Assembly: GCA_965153355.1 (NCBI GenBank)
Contig: OZ231126.1
Location: 109,492,001 to 109,556,000 of the forward strand
Length of the DNA stretch: 64,000 nucleotides
From: Flaccisagitta enflata
Lineage: Eukaryota > Chaetognatha > Sagittoidea > Aphragmophora
Reading direction: 5' to 3'
Positions 35,739 to 48,945 of the stretch are shown piece by piece. Position 1 is the stretch's first letter, and every line of letters starts with the position of its first letter. The notes beneath the pieces were generated by a model. It was not told the origin of the DNA. It saw only the letters and a program-made list of their open reading frames with translations, and searched no databases. The translations under genes were made by a program, and so were the position numbers.

Positions 35739-36055
35739 ATCTCCAGCGATCATCTTTTGATTCTGTCCATTTTCTTGAGTTCTATTTCTTCTTTTTCACA
35801 AATAGATACGGGGTGGTTGAGCGCTGTTCACTTTAACCGTCATCAGTTATCATTGTGGTTAAAACTATAAGAGGATGAAATGTTTGACTACTTGGCTACC
35901 TGGGACGAAACCAAACTGACATCGTATCTGTGTTTCAAAAAACACTTTGTTAATCCACCACATCTCACACAAGAGTCAATGGACAAAACCATTAAACGAG
36001 TCCACTGTTTCAAAGATACACATTGATTCAGCTACAGAATCTTATCTCCAGCGAT
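35739..36055 (+). repeat. Satellite segment between two hAT insertions
   Basis: The ~610-bp satellite resumes at ATCTCCAG and ends at CCAGCGAT, with an internal deletion between about 35830 and the TTTAACCGTCATCAG landmark. Confidence 0.82.
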
Positions 36056-36983
36056 TAGAGTTTACCTATACGCTTTTTTATACGCCACCTCTACCGGAAG
36101 TGGCAGATGAGACGCAAAAATGTATTTGGCGCTAAAATGAGTTTTCCATTGGCGTTTTTCAGGTTTGTCACTTGGCAATGAAGGCAAAGATTTAGGGAAT
36201 TCATAGTGGATTTTCTGTGATCAATTTGAAAATTTAGTAAAGATTTCTGGAATTTTTTCCCAGCATTATAAGATTATTTTTATTTCTTATTTCTATTGAT
36301 TTTTGTTATTTTCATCAGTTTTCATATTTCATGATGCAGTTTTCATTTTTCACTTTTCACTTTTCACTTTTCACTACACCTTACACTTTATATTTTACAC
36401 TTTTCACTTTTTTTTTTAACTTTTCATTTTTTTCTTTTCATTTTTCATTTGTTTTTTTTTAATTTCTATATTTCATTTATTACTTTTTACTGATTTTTTT
36501 TCTACCATAGTTACTTTTAATAATTCTATTGTCACTTTTTTCATCTTTTTCACTTATATCTAATGTGTTTTCTCATAATTTGTTAATCAAATTTATTGTA
36601 ATTATCTCATCTATTATATTTCATAGTTATATATATTTCATAAATTGATTTGTTTTGATAAAACACAAAATAAAGTAAAATAGATGATCGATGATTCTCC
36701 CTCATGCTTATATCAAGATTGTATCATCCCAAAAGGAATGCTGAAATGAGTCCAGAATCAAGTTCTTCTTGTCTATGAAAGTTGAAACAACATTGCCCTT
36801 ATAAAAGGAGGCCAGAATTCTCCAATTAACAAAGGATGAAAGCCTTGCAAGCTTTCAATGTCTGTTTGTGAGTCTCTCTCTCTCTCTCTCTGACTTTGCA
36901 CCTGCAATAATGCCATTTCCGATTTTTGTGGACCATGTGTTTTGGTTTGATGGATCCTCTGAAGTGACGACCAAATTGATCGT

Positions 36984-37070
<87 letters not shown>

Positions 37071-37246
37071 ATCTCTCTCTCGACAACAAGGAAAGAATAT
37101 CACAGACACAGAACCCATAGATGAGACTGAGTGGAAAGAAAAAATCAAATGACCAATCATTTTTTCATGAATTATCCTTTATTCTGTTCAAGTCGATCTT
37201 GGTCTGGGTCTGTCTCTGTCTCTCTGTCTCTCTGTCTCTCTGTCTC

Positions 37247-37319
<73 letters not shown>

Positions 37320-37708
37320 CTCTCTCCCTGTAACAAAACAGAGATAGCGTGACTATGGCCATGCTCTTAACAATCCTAATCTATAACTAGAAAATAGTAA
37401 CAACACTTCTATTTTCAATAGAATAGAATATTTTACAATATAGATAAAAATCAAATGAGAACATTTGAATGAAAAAACACCACCATGCTTTGCTTAAGTA
37501 TTCTCCTAGAGAGTCAACGCAGCATCACAGGCACTGGGAAACTATTTCATCTTAAAAAATAGTAGCAATGGTGATACTACTAAAAAAAATGTTAAAAAGC
37601 GTTTTTTAGGCTAAAAACTCCACTTATACGCAACCTACTATGCATATAATCTCCATTATACTTCCGTTATATGCCACTAGATGATTTTGTTTGAAACTCC
37701 AAACTCTA
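36056..37708. mobile_element. Second hAT-like element with 8-bp target duplication
   Basis: The ends are TAGAGTTTACCTATACGC and, reversed, TAGAGTTTGGAGTTTCAAAC. CCAGCGAT is duplicated at 36048-36055 and 37709-37716, and removal restores ATCTCCAGCGATCATC of the satellite. The interior is AT-rich with CT tracts at about 36870-36890, 36986-37080 and 37200-37322. No transposase remains. Confidence 0.78.
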
Positions 37709-38222
37709 CCAGCGATCATCTTTTGATTCAGTCCACTTTCTTGAGTTCTATTTCTTCTTTTTTGCAGATAGATACCGGATGGGAAAGTGTGTAAGATACG
37801 TTACATGCTCATGTTGAAAAATCAAAAAATGATCGCTGGAGATATGACTCCTTAGCTGTACCAATGTGACTTATCTTACACACTTTCCCATCCCGCATCT
37901 ATCTGCGAAAAAGAAGAAATAGAACTCAAGAAAATGGACAGAATCAAAAGATGATTGCTGGAGATATGACTCCGTACCTGTATCAATGTGTATCTTTGAA
38001 ACAGTGGACTTGTTTAATGGTTTTGTCCATTGACTCTTGTGTGAGATGTGGTGAATTAACAAAGCGTTTTTTGAAACACAGATACAATCTCAGTTTGGTT
38101 TCGTCCCAGTTAGCCAAGTAGTCAAACGATTCATCCTCTTATAGTTTTAACCATAATGATAACTGATGACGGTTAAAGTGGAATCTTTCACCGCAAAAGT
38201 CAAGCGTAATTTGAGAGTACTA
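37709..38222. repeat. Rearranged satellite fragments, forward then inverted
   Basis: Forward sequence runs to about 37818, then inverted sequence to 38222, where a TA-flanked element begins. Confidence 0.8.
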
Positions 38223-39446
38223 TCTAGGAAAAAAGTTTAGCAGCACTTATGGCTGGTGTCACGCTGAACAACCGTGGACGGGATGAAATTCATCAATTTT
38301 ACATGTTTGAAAATTGAGCAAAACCATACGTCATCATGTAGCTTACCTATTCTTACATATGAATCCATACTTAGATTTTCTTAAGTAAGCTCATTTTTCA
38401 TGCAAATTAGGCTTAAATAGATATTGTTGGCAATTTTATTACTAGAAAAGTTAGCTAAATACAATTAAGAAATCAATATGACAGTGAAATTCTTAATGAT
38501 AACGTCCAAGCAAACATGTGTGATCATGTTTCTGAAATTCATTTGAATTTTTAAAGTTTCTGGCTGGGTGGGCTGTTGGACAAAATTTTTTTTCCCCGAG
38601 CTCTTCTTTATGCCAGTGACGAGAAATCTTTAAAGGAAGCTTCATGCCAAATTTCAACCAGATCGGTCAATTATTTTAGAAGTTATGCCATTTTTTCATT
38701 TTTTCATCTGGTAGGCTGGTTGGTCTGGTAGGACTGCTCGACATTCTTTAGGTCGCATCAGAATTTAGGCAAAGGACTCTCTTGATCCAGATACCAACCG
38801 CGCAAAATTTCATTAGGCTAACTCAAATAGTTCCTGAGATATGCAAATTTGAATTTTGAGAAATTTTACCACATTAAAACTTAAAAGCATCGCACATTTG
38901 TGTGAGAAGCGCTGTGTGGAAACAAAGAATTAACTACGGCGATTGTCCGACAAGCGTATCAATTCTGTTCACACTTCGAGGACCAACAAAATGTAAAATT
39001 TCATTGTGGCTAAACGCTTGAGAGTTAAGATTTCAAATTATCAGGGTAGAATTAAAATTTCACGCTCTTTCACATGGTGTTGTCAATTTTCATGTGAATT
39101 GTGTCACTTTGACACAACAGTGGCATATCTAAAGCGTTAGGTAAGCGTTAGGAAGAAGTTTGGGGGTGTGCGCGAATTGATACGCTTCAATAAAAATGCT
39201 ATTTCTCTGCTTAGGATCAACCCAGTAACATGAAAATGGAGGGGAATGCCCTTCAAGTAGTTGTCCAACGAATGGAAAAAGAAAAAATGCTTAATGTTTA
39301 AGACAAAGGAGGTTTTAAAAAATAAGTATCATGATATTCAGCCTTGAGAGAAAAAAAAACAAAAAAATCGAGAAGGGTTAAATCTGATTTTTTTATCATT
39401 TTTTGGTAACTTATCATTGGCGTAATGAGTTAGATTTTTTTGTGTA

Positions 39447-41555
39447 CAGTACGAGAATCGAGGAATTGACCAACTCCAGGGAAGCGATATCTGCCAAACC
39501 GCTAGGAATCAATCTGAAATTTTGTACGCTATTATGCACCTATAGGTCCTCTATATTGCATAAGGTTTTGGAGCGAATCCGAGTATTTCATTTTTTTCTT
39601 TACAAAAAAATTTTTTTCAGTTTTTTAGCTGATTTTAACCACAAAAATTACACACGAAAAAAATTCTTTCATATGTATATTAATAAGACACATTTACATA
39701 AAATTCATTTTTTGTTGGAGATTTTCCGCCCATTTTTGGGGCTACGGCACCCAAAACTCAAAAAACACAAAAAGTAAAATATCTCCTCAGGTTTTCAATA
39801 AAATCTTCTGATTTTTGATGTGGTAGTAGTTTTTGGACTAACTAAAAAGTGTGCAAAATTTCAGTTCTTCGAAAAAAAATTTTGACACAATTATGAAATT
39901 TTGAAATATTCACAAAATGCAATGTAAGAGGTTTTACCCTCCAAAATTTTTTTTTAAAATAAAAAATTTTGCCGATTGTTATTTTTTGACATAGTTAATT
40001 ATAAATTAAGAGTTTCTGAAAAAAAATTTTTAACTAGCCCTCTTGGAAAAAAAATTTTTTTTCTCAAAAATCGTGAAAATGACCCCTTTTTTAAAGTTGA
40101 ATAAAAACTGTTCCTGTCATCCGATCATCTTCATTTTTTGTTGAGTTGTTACCTATTATCTACCCTAACTTCACCTAAAATTTGAGCTCACTGCGCCAAA
40201 CGGTTGTGGAGATATTGATGTTCAAAGTTACTTTGTCAGAGCAAAATCAGCAAAATTGGCATTTTGGTCATTTTTGAGCTTGCATAAAATTTCATTTTTT
40301 CTTCCAGAGACCTCCATTTTGGCTGAAGTTACTTGGGTTTAAGCATATATTCATATTCCAAAATTTCACACTTGTCAGCCAAGCCGTTTTAGGGATATGA
40401 TGGTCCAAAGTTTTAAAAAACGCCAATTTTTCAACCAAATCTTAGGGAAAAAAATAAGCAAAAAATTTTCATAAAATGGTTTCCAAAAGGGGGTTCAACA
40501 CAATTGGGAATTATCTTATTCACCCAGATTCAAAACCTTGAGGACAACTTTTTTTTTCAAATTTTTTGGAAAAATTTTCATTGTAATTTTTGTTGAAAAA
40601 TTGGCGTTTTTTAAAACTTTGGACCATCATATCCCTAAAACAGCTTGGCTGACAAGTGTGAAACTTTGGAATATGAATATATGCTTAAACCTGAGTAACT
40701 TAAGTAAAAATGGAGGTCTCTGGAAGAAAAAATGAAATTTTATGCAAGCTCAAAAATGGCCAAAATGCTAATTTTGCTGATTTTGCTCTGACAAAGTAAT
40801 TTTGAACATCAATATATCCTTAACCGTTTGGCGCAGTGAGCTCAGATAATAGGTAACAACTCCACCAAGAATGAAGATGATCGGATGACAGGAACAGTTT
40901 TTATTCAACTTTAAAAAAGGGGTCATTTTCACAATTTTTGAGAAAAAAATTTTTTTTCTAAGAGGGCTAGTTAAAAATTTTTTTCAGAAACTCTTAATTT
41001 ATTATTAACTATGTCAAAAAATAACAATTGGCAAAATTTTTTATTTCAAAAAAAAATTTTGGAGGGTAAAACCTCTTACATTGCATTTTGTGAAAATTTC
41101 AAAATTTCATAACTGTGTCAAAATTTTTTTTGAAGAACTGAAATTTTGCACACTTATTAGTGAGTCCAAAAACTACTACCACACCAAAAATCAGAAGATT
41201 TTATTGAAAACCTGAGGAGATATTCCACTTTTTGTGTTTTTTGAGTTTTGGGTGCCGTTGCCCCAAAAATGGGCGGAAAATCTCCAACAAAAAATGAATT
41301 TTATGTAAATGTGTCTTACTAATATACATATGAAAGAATTTTTTTTGTGTGTAATTTTTGTGGTTAAAATCAGCAAAAAAACTGAAAAAAATTTTTTTGT
41401 AAAAAACAAAATGAAATTCTCGGATTCGCTCCAAAACCTTATGCAATATAGAGGACCTATAGGTGCATAATGGGGTAAAAAATTTTAGCTTGATTCCTAG
41501 CGGTTTGGCAGATATCGCTTCCCTGGAGTTGGTCAATTCTTCGATTCTCGTACTG
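39447..41555. mobile_element. 2.1-kb palindromic (foldback) element with TA duplication
   Basis: The left end CAGTACGAGAATCGAGGAAT is mirrored at the right end, with TA at 39445-39446 and 41556-41557. Arms of about 1 kb (about 39447-40440 and 40590-41555) match closely. ORFs such as those at 39403-39777 and 41201-41536 are the same sequence read on the two arms. No transposase. Confidence 0.82.
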
Positions 41556-41915
41556 TATCCTGTTGGATTGATACTGGTTGGGGAAAACTCATAATTTCAT
41601 ACAACAAGACATTTTTTGATTGGTTTTGCTTGCTTTTTTCTACTGGAGACAGAATGGAGACATGCCAAAAATAGCCCTTTGATTGAATTTTTGGATCCCC
41701 TAGGGGTAGGGAGGGTCACAAAAAAAGGTTTGAAATTGTGCACTGGGTAGTTATGGATGTATTTGAACCGTTAAAATCATTTACAATGATGTACCTGAAG
41801 CTTGAGTTAACATAGATTGGCAGAAGGTCGGGCCCTCAAGCATGCTGTGGAACCGTGACATTTGCCTTATGGTTAATAGTATGTTTTCCCCCCTTATGTG
41901 CACAAAACTCTTATA

Positions 41916-42900
41916 CAGTGCGGCGCATAAAAAACAGGACAGTACATTTTCCTACATTTCGTGGCTCAAAATAATACAATCATATCTTTATTGGTGACCA
42001 ATTTGAAGCTCTTCGAAAGATGAAGCGTGGGCCGCAAACCGCGCTTCAATTGGTCGATATGTTTGGACGCAGTGTTGCTCTGAAGAGAAGCTATAAAAAA
42101 TGGATTGGGGAAAAAACTAACTATGGCAAAAAACAAAAAGCGAACAACTTGCTTGTCAGTGTTTCACATCCATGCAATGAGAAAAACATAGCAAAATCTA
42201 TGATCATTTTAAAGCTCTGCAAAAGATCTTTCAAACGAGACCTTTCTGGATGCCCTAACTCTAACCGTTTAAAAATGGCATTACGATGAAGACAGGTTGT
42301 CAGAAATATGGAAATTTACTACGTGATTTGAAGGGGTTATCTTTATATTGACATAAAAATTAAACACATTGAGTAAGATATTTGTTCTTGGCGCCATTTT
42401 AAAGAGAATTTGAAGCTCTTTAATTTGCCCATGGATATCGAGTATCAAAGACAATCCAAAGCTTCATCATTGACAAAAACAGAAACACTTAAATTGCTTG
42501 TTGGAGAAATTTGAAATAAGCACTTTTTCAATCAGTGATTTTTTTCTTCAAACCTATGCCATTTCTAAACGAATAAAGCTGCAATGACCAGCAACGTCGC
42601 ATTTGGAAGATTTTTTGCAGGGCTTTCAAATGCTTATGAATTTTTTGTGTCTCAGGCCAATAGTTAAGCAGAAAAAAGCATTACAGAGTGTCCTTTGCCA
42701 TAGTTACTTTTACAGTTTGGTGCCGCCTAACCATCAACTACATTGCCACGTTCTATGGAGCTTGTCATCCTAGCCAAAGGTGGATCCATCAACTACAAAC
42801 ACATGAGCGATGTATTCATCCGTATTTGGTTTGAATAATTCATTTTTGCCCAATAAGATGCAATTGATACAAACTGTCCTGTTTTTAATGTGGCGCACCG
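41916..42900. mobile_element. Tc1/mariner-like element, 985 bp, degenerate
   Basis: The left end is CAGTGCGGCGCATAAAAAAC and the right end, reversed, is CGGTGCGCCACATTAAAAAC, followed on both sides by AGGACAGT. TA flanks are at 41914-41915 and 42901-42902. An 89-codon ORF at 42020-42289 is basic and could be a decayed transposase N-terminus, but no DDE motif is visible. The 42536-42658 segment is shared with the element at 58336-58927. Confidence 0.75.
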
Positions 42901-43464
42901 TATCTGTTTGTTTTTTGTTATTCTTGTATTCATACTAACTAGAATAAAAGAGAAAAACATTTTTCAATCCAATTTAGGGACCGCGAATTTGGTTTGTTTA
43001 TCACAACCAAGAGGTGGTTGCGGAGAAAACAGTAGATTTCTTGGTCATTTTGACTGCAAAATTGAGCTACTTCTCTTTTCAGATCTTACTTAAAATCCAT
43101 GAGATTATGAAACTAGAGCTCATGAGCTAGACAGCGGTGAAATCCTCATGTCTTTATCATCTTTTACTAAAATTTGAGAGAATTTTAAAGATGAAAGGGT
43201 AGGAGTCCCATCATTTTTTCCATTTTTCAAACTACTTGATCAACTTCAAACTAATGGCATTTCTAAATGATTTGATGCACAGAGACGAGATTGCACTCAG
43301 ATTGTAGATTTTTTGACGTAGATTAAAATGCTCATAAATTCTTTACAATTATCTAAACAAGAAGTTGAGATATCTCTCTTTAAAGGTGCTGCTAAACATA
43401 TTTCCTAGATACAGGGTCATCCACCTTAGTTGTCGGATTCTGTTAAGCTTTTACTCTCTGATGC

Positions 43465-44680
43465 CAAGAGACATGGGTGACTACGCTGTTCATGCCTGTC
43501 ACAACAAAAAGCCCGTCGTTGATACAAAAGAGAAATGCCTGTCACGATAACAGGCCCGTCGTTGAAAAGCTTTTGGTAAAACATATGACAATCGTTGTTT
43601 TGAGCAGGCAAGTGCCCAGCACACCAAATGATCGGGAATGAGGTAGTGGACAGGGCTTTGCTCGTCAATCTTGTTTCATGGGTGAGTTGAGCTGTCGTTG
43701 GGTCAAGTCTATATATCTCAGTCTCTGCAAGTCTTTTTTTCTCAATATGAGCATGTAACCTATCTTACACACTTTCCCATCCCATATCTATGTGCAAAAA
43801 AGAAGAAATAGAACTCAAGAAAATGGACTGACTCAAAAGATGATCGCTGGAGATATGACTCTGTAGCTGTATTAATGTGTATCTTTGAAACAGTGGACTC
43901 GTTTAATGGTTTTGTCCATTGACTCTTGTGTGAGATGTGGTGGAGTAAAAAAATGTTTTTTGAAACACAGATACAATCTCAGTTTGGTTTTGTCCCAGTT
44001 AGCCAAGTCATCACACGATTCATCCTCTTATAGTTTTAACCACAATTGTAACTGATGACATTAAAGTGAACAGCGTTCAACCATCCCGTATCTATTTGCA
44101 AAAAAGAACTCAAGAAAATGGACAGAATCAAAAGATGATCGCTGGAGACATGACTCCGTAGCTGTACCAATGTGTATCTTTGAAACAGTGGACTCGTTTA
44201 ATGGTTTTGTCCATTTACTCTTGTGGGAGATGTGGTGGATTAAAAAAGCGTTTTTTGAAACACAGATACGATGTCAGTTTGGTTTTGTCCCAGTTAGCCA
44301 AGTAGTCAAACGATTCATCCTCTTATAGTTTTAACCACAATGATAACTGATGACGGTTAAAGTGAACAGCGTTTTAGCCAAGTAGTCAAACAATTCATCC
44401 TCTTATAGTTTTAACCAAGAAGAAATAGAACTCAAGAAAATGGAAAGAATCAAAAGATGATCACTGGAGACATGACTCCGTACCTGTACCAATGTGTATC
44501 TTTGAAACAGTGGACTCGTTTAATGATTTGTTCATTAACTCTTGTGGTGAGATGTAGACAACAAAGCGTTTTTTGAAACACAGATACAATGTCAGTTTGA
44601 TTTCATTCTGCCAGCGCTGGTCAAACCATTCATCCTCTTATAGCATTAATCACAATGATAACTGAGACTGTTAGTGTGAA
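43465..44680 (-). repeat. ~610-bp satellite, inverted and fragmented copies
   Basis: Inverted monomer landmarks (GATCGCTGGAGATATGAC at 43842, variants at 44140 and 44458) with internal deletions and a short duplicated AGCCAAGTAGTCAAAC segment near 44375. Confidence 0.83.
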
Positions 44681-45236
44681 TAGTAGATTCTCGTTTAGAT
44701 CTCGAGATAACGGGAGCAAGCACTGTGGAAAGACGAATGAAGCCAGGGGAATAATATTTGGATCACAGACTAATCTAAGGATGTTTAATTCCTTATGATA
44801 GTTGAAAGCCATGGAAACATATTTCCATGTTATCTCGATAAAATATCAATATTTTGAGAGAGTTTTTGGAACATTGCTTAGGACCAATGTCTACATAAAA
44901 TTCTACGTATGCTCGTAAGAATGTCGCCTGCTTGGCCAAGGGTTAGGAGCGTATCTATGTGTGACAACTAGCAACCGCTTAAACGAGTTTACATTCTTAC
45001 AGAACATACTGTGGGAAAGTTGTAGCAAATTTAATTCTAAAAAATGTTCCCTCATATATTTCTCAAAATATTGATACTTTAGCGTGAATACATGGAAATG
45101 TGTTTCCATAGCAACCAACTATTATGGGCAATAAAGCATCCCTTTATAAGTCTATATTTCAAATATCACTTCCTTGGCTTCATTTGTTTTTCTTCTATGC
45201 TTGCCCCCGTTATCTCTAGTCTAGACGAGATCTACT
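44681..45236. mobile_element. ~555-bp MITE with ~40-bp terminal inverted repeats
   Basis: The left end AGTAGATTCTCGTTTAGATC continues with GAGATAACGGGAGCAAGCA. The reversed right end is AGTAGATCTCGTCTAGACTA then GAGATAACGGGGGCAAGCA. Further inverted similarity lies inside (CATGGAAACATATTTCCATG and CATGGAAATGTGTTTCCATA). No clear target duplication. Confidence 0.68.
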
Positions 45237-45568
45237 GTGGGACGAAACCAAACTGAGATCGTATCTGTGTTTCAAAAAACGCTTGATAATCCACCACATC
45301 TCACACAAGAGTCAATGGACAAAACCAAAAACGAGTCCACTGTTTCAAAGATACACATTGGTACAGCTACGGAGTCTTGTCTCCAGCGATCATCTTTTGA
45401 TTCTGTCCATTTTCTTAAGTTCTATTTCTTCCTTTTCGCAAATAGATACGGGTTGTTAACGTGTGTCACATAGGTTACATCTGCCATCAGTTATCATTGT
45501 GGTTAAAACTATAAGAGGATGAATCGTTTGACTACTTGGCTAACTGGGACGAAACCAAACTGAGATCG
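45237..45568 (+). repeat. ~610-bp satellite, last forward fragments
   Basis: Contains GGGACGAAACCAAACTGAGA and ATCTTTTGATTCTGTCCATT and ends with TAACTGGGACGAAACCAAAC, abutting a 25-bp minisatellite. Confidence 0.82.
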
Positions 45569-45571
45569 TAT

Positions 45572-46010
45572 GTCAAGTGTCACATGTTACAATAAAGTCA
45601 AGTGTCACATGTTACAATAAAGTAAAGTGTCACATGTTACAATAAAGTCAAGTGTCACATTATGATATAGTCAAGTGTCACATGTTACAATAAAGTCAAG
45701 TGTCACATATTACAATAAAGTCAAGTGTCACATGTTATGATAAAGTCAAGTGTCCCATGTTACGATAAAGTTTTGTGTCCCATGTTACGATAAATTCAAG
45801 TGTCACATGTTACGATAAAGTTAAGTTTCACATGTTACGATTAAGTCAAGTGTCACATGTTACGATAAACCCAAGTGTCACATGTTACGATATTGTCAAG
45901 TGTCACATATTATGATAAAGTCAAATGTCCCACATTACGATAAAGTTAAGGGTCCCATGTTACAATAAAGTCAAGTGTCACATGTTATGATAAAGTCAAC
46001 TGTCACAAAT
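45572..46010 (+). repeat. 25-bp minisatellite (AAGTGTCACATGTTACAATA core)
   Basis: About 17 units at 25-bp spacing, with variant positions (TTACAATAA/TTACGATAA) and decay at the right edge. Confidence 0.88.
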
Positions 46011-47370
46011 AAGGCAGTTGAGTGTTATGTAATGTTGTTACAAATGTTGCGGTAGCAGATGTTTTATGTCATTGTAAAGTCACATGCTCAATAAAGTCAG
46101 TTATTATTAGTTATTGTTAAGTCAATTGCCATTTGAAAGGTACAGTCAAGTGTCATGTACCATTGAAAAGTCCAGGAACAACTTTAAATGGGGGTTAAGC
46201 GGAGTGTCATGGTGGTGACACATGAGCTTAAAAGAGGGAGTCATGGGAAGGGGCAAAGTAGTGTCAGGGGGGCAAAGTTGTTTTTCAATTATCACTGCTC
46301 TCGCCCACCCGATTAATGCTGCCGTGCATACAGCCTAGTATAATGTGACTTTTGACTGTAAATTGTGATGTGTATCGTTGCTATTGATATTACGCTTATA
46401 TTTCACGCTGTTGTGACATCTAAATATAAGGATGCATGGATGACTCTGTCCCTTCCTGTCTCAGGGTCGCGTGTTTGGCACAAAGGCTGTTTTTACTTTT
46501 GTGACATCTGTCTTTATTTCTATTGTGATGTTGATCTTCGCTTTTGGGACGTCCAAATTTTTCTAGTTAGAGAAAACAGCGCGCGCCTGGCGCCCGGGGG
46601 CCTCCGCCAATGAGACGTCCGACTCTGAGAATAATCCAAATGTCACAGGCTCATCCAGACGTCACGGTCAATGGGCCTCGAAGAATGTTTTGACATACAT
46701 TCTCATCATACTGTTTCCAGATTCGAGTTGTGTGAGGACAGTAAGAACCAAATCAAAGCAATGTTTATATCATGCAAAAAAATGTTTCTGTGCTGCAGTC
46801 AAATACTCATGAACACACGCACATGTAGACATACACACACATACACATGCACACACACGCACATGCATATGCACAACTCAAAGGCACTAACATACTAAGT
46901 GAGCACATGACAACAAACTTCCACTAACATTCTCATCATACTGTTTCCTGATTCAATTAAAGATTTACAGTAAGAACAGAATCTAAGCCACATTTATATC
47001 TCACAAACAAAATATCATTGTAGTACACTGCGCACTTAAGGGGGAATTCCTGGTCATTAACTCGGAACGCGAAAAAATTCCTCAGGATCCTTAGATTCCT
47101 TGCAGAAGGCGAGGGGAACGCAGTATTGGGCAGCTTTGCGTTTTTATATTTCGAGTTACTACTTACATAGGCATTTTTTAAAGTCTCTGGGAAAGTTCCA
47201 TGTAGATATCTGATTGCAGTCTTCTGTTTTACAACTTCGAATGCCTGATAATATGCCGAGGAACCCGAGGAATCTGAGTGAGGAACGCGAGGAATCTGAG
47301 TGAGGAACGAGAGAAATCCAAGTGAGGAACACGTGGTATCTGAGTGAGGAACGGGAGAAACAGGGGCAAG
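46011..47370. other. Unannotated sequence with a short CA-rich tract
   Basis: An ACACAC/CACATGC tract lies at about 46815-46872. No gene recognised. Confidence 0.4.
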
Positions 47371-47375
47371 AACAA

Positions 47376-47387
47376 CAACAACAATAA

Positions 47388-47453
<66 letters not shown>

Positions 47454-47555
47454 GGAAGGACCGTGAACGTAGAACATGAGGAACATGGAACGGGGAGCGC
47501 GGACCACGGTCCCCAAGAACATGGATCGACAACAACAACAACAACAACAACAACT

Positions 47556-47586
<31 letters not shown>

Positions 47587-47875
47587 CTACAACAACAACA
47601 ACAACAACAACAAAAACAACAGCAACAACAACAACAACAAAGAACCGTGAACATGGAACATTAGGAATGCGGAACGTGGAAAGCGGAACGCGGAATGCGG
47701 GACGTGAGGAACGGGGACTGAGAGGACCGCGGTCCCCAAGAATGTGTATTGATAACAATGACAACAACAACAACAACAACAACAACAACGGACTGCGAGG
47801 AACGGAGAATGTGAGGAATACGGAATGTGCGGAAGGGAAAATGTGAGGTCGCGATCCCCAAGAATGTGGATTGAG

Positions 47876-47946
<71 letters not shown>

Positions 47947-48031
47947 CGGACTGCGAGGAACGGAGAATGTGAGGAATACGGAATGTGCGGAAGGGAAAAT
48001 GTGAGGTCGCGATCCCCAAGAATGTGGATTG

Positions 48032-48114
<83 letters not shown>

Positions 48115-48350
48115 AACAACAACAGCAACAACAACAACAGCAACAAAAACAACAACAACAACAACAACAATGACGATGACAAAAACAACAACTATGACGA
48201 CGACAAAAACAACAACAACAGCAAAGGACCGCAAGGACCGGGGAATTTGAGAAAATTGAAATGCAAGGATCGCGGTCTTCAAGAACATGGATTGACAGAA
48301 ACAACAGCAAAAAAAAAACAAAAAAAAACAACAACAACAACAACATCATC

Positions 48351-48396
<46 letters not shown>

Positions 48397-48505
48397 GCAA
48401 CAACAACAACAACAACAATCACGACAACGACGACGACGACAACGACGACAACGACGACAGCGACAACAACGGCGACAGCAGCGCTGACGACGACAACAAC
48501 AACGA

Positions 48506-48568
<63 letters not shown>

Positions 48569-48570
48569 GA
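47376..48570 (+). repeat. Composite array: (AAC)n tracts separated by ~90-130-bp related spacers
   Basis: AAC tracts lie at about 47376-47454, 47529-47640, 47756-47790, 47876-47946, 48030-48230 and 48325-48570. The spacers share GGAACGGGGA, GGTCCCCAAGAA and CATGGATTGA. Two spacers (47791-47875 and 47947-48030) are nearly identical. Frames of several hundred residues here are artefacts of the triplet. Confidence 0.9.
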
Positions 48571-48787
48571 ATTGCGAATGATATCTTATAGCGGACCATC
48601 AGAATCAAGATCTGCGAAAGTACATGTTCCACGGTCTTTCTTTTTCTCTCTCTCATGCATTACACTATCTGTTCTTCTTAATAAAAACATTCTCTAGATT
48701 CTGATGTTACCGTCATTACTCTAAAGTTAACGTGAAAGAACTGAACGGTATGATGAGAATGTAAAAATTTGTGTATACGATCATGAG

Positions 48788-48828
48788 TGCGTGTGTGTGT
48801 GTGTGTGCATGTGCGTGTGCGTGTGCGT

Positions 48829-48879
<51 letters not shown>

Positions 48880-48945
48880 TGTGTGTGTAAGTGTGTGTGT
48901 ATGTGTGTGTGTATGGGTGTATGTGTATGTATGTGTGTGTGTATG
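48788..48945 (+). repeat. (GT)n/GTGC microsatellite
   Basis: GTGTGT with GCGTGC interruptions. The right flank (TATGATGGCAACATAAATAG) is repeated at about 49518. Confidence 0.92.

Larger units (their letters stand above)
38223..43409. mobile_element. 5.2-kb TA-flanked element with ~24-bp terminal inverted repeats and nested insertions
   Basis: The left end is TCTAGGAAAAAAGTTTAGCA and the right end, reversed, is TCTAGGAAATATGTTTAGCA; the match continues a few bases. TA lies on both sides (38221-38222 and 43410-43411). It contains the palindromic element at 39447-41555 and the Tc1-like element at 41916-42900. The remaining ~2.1 kb is AT-rich, with no recognisable transposase. Confidence 0.66.

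Noticed and set aside
42020-42289. Functional Tc1 transposase
   Set aside because: Only 89 codons, no DDE triad, and the element is 985 bp with decayed frames.
45572-46010. CRISPR-like regular repeats
   Set aside because: Units are contiguous without unique spacers, and the context is eukaryotic.
47159-48656. Very long Leu/Cys/Val, Thr and Asn open frames
   Set aside because: They are the six frames of AAC repeats; no motif, splice or composition support.
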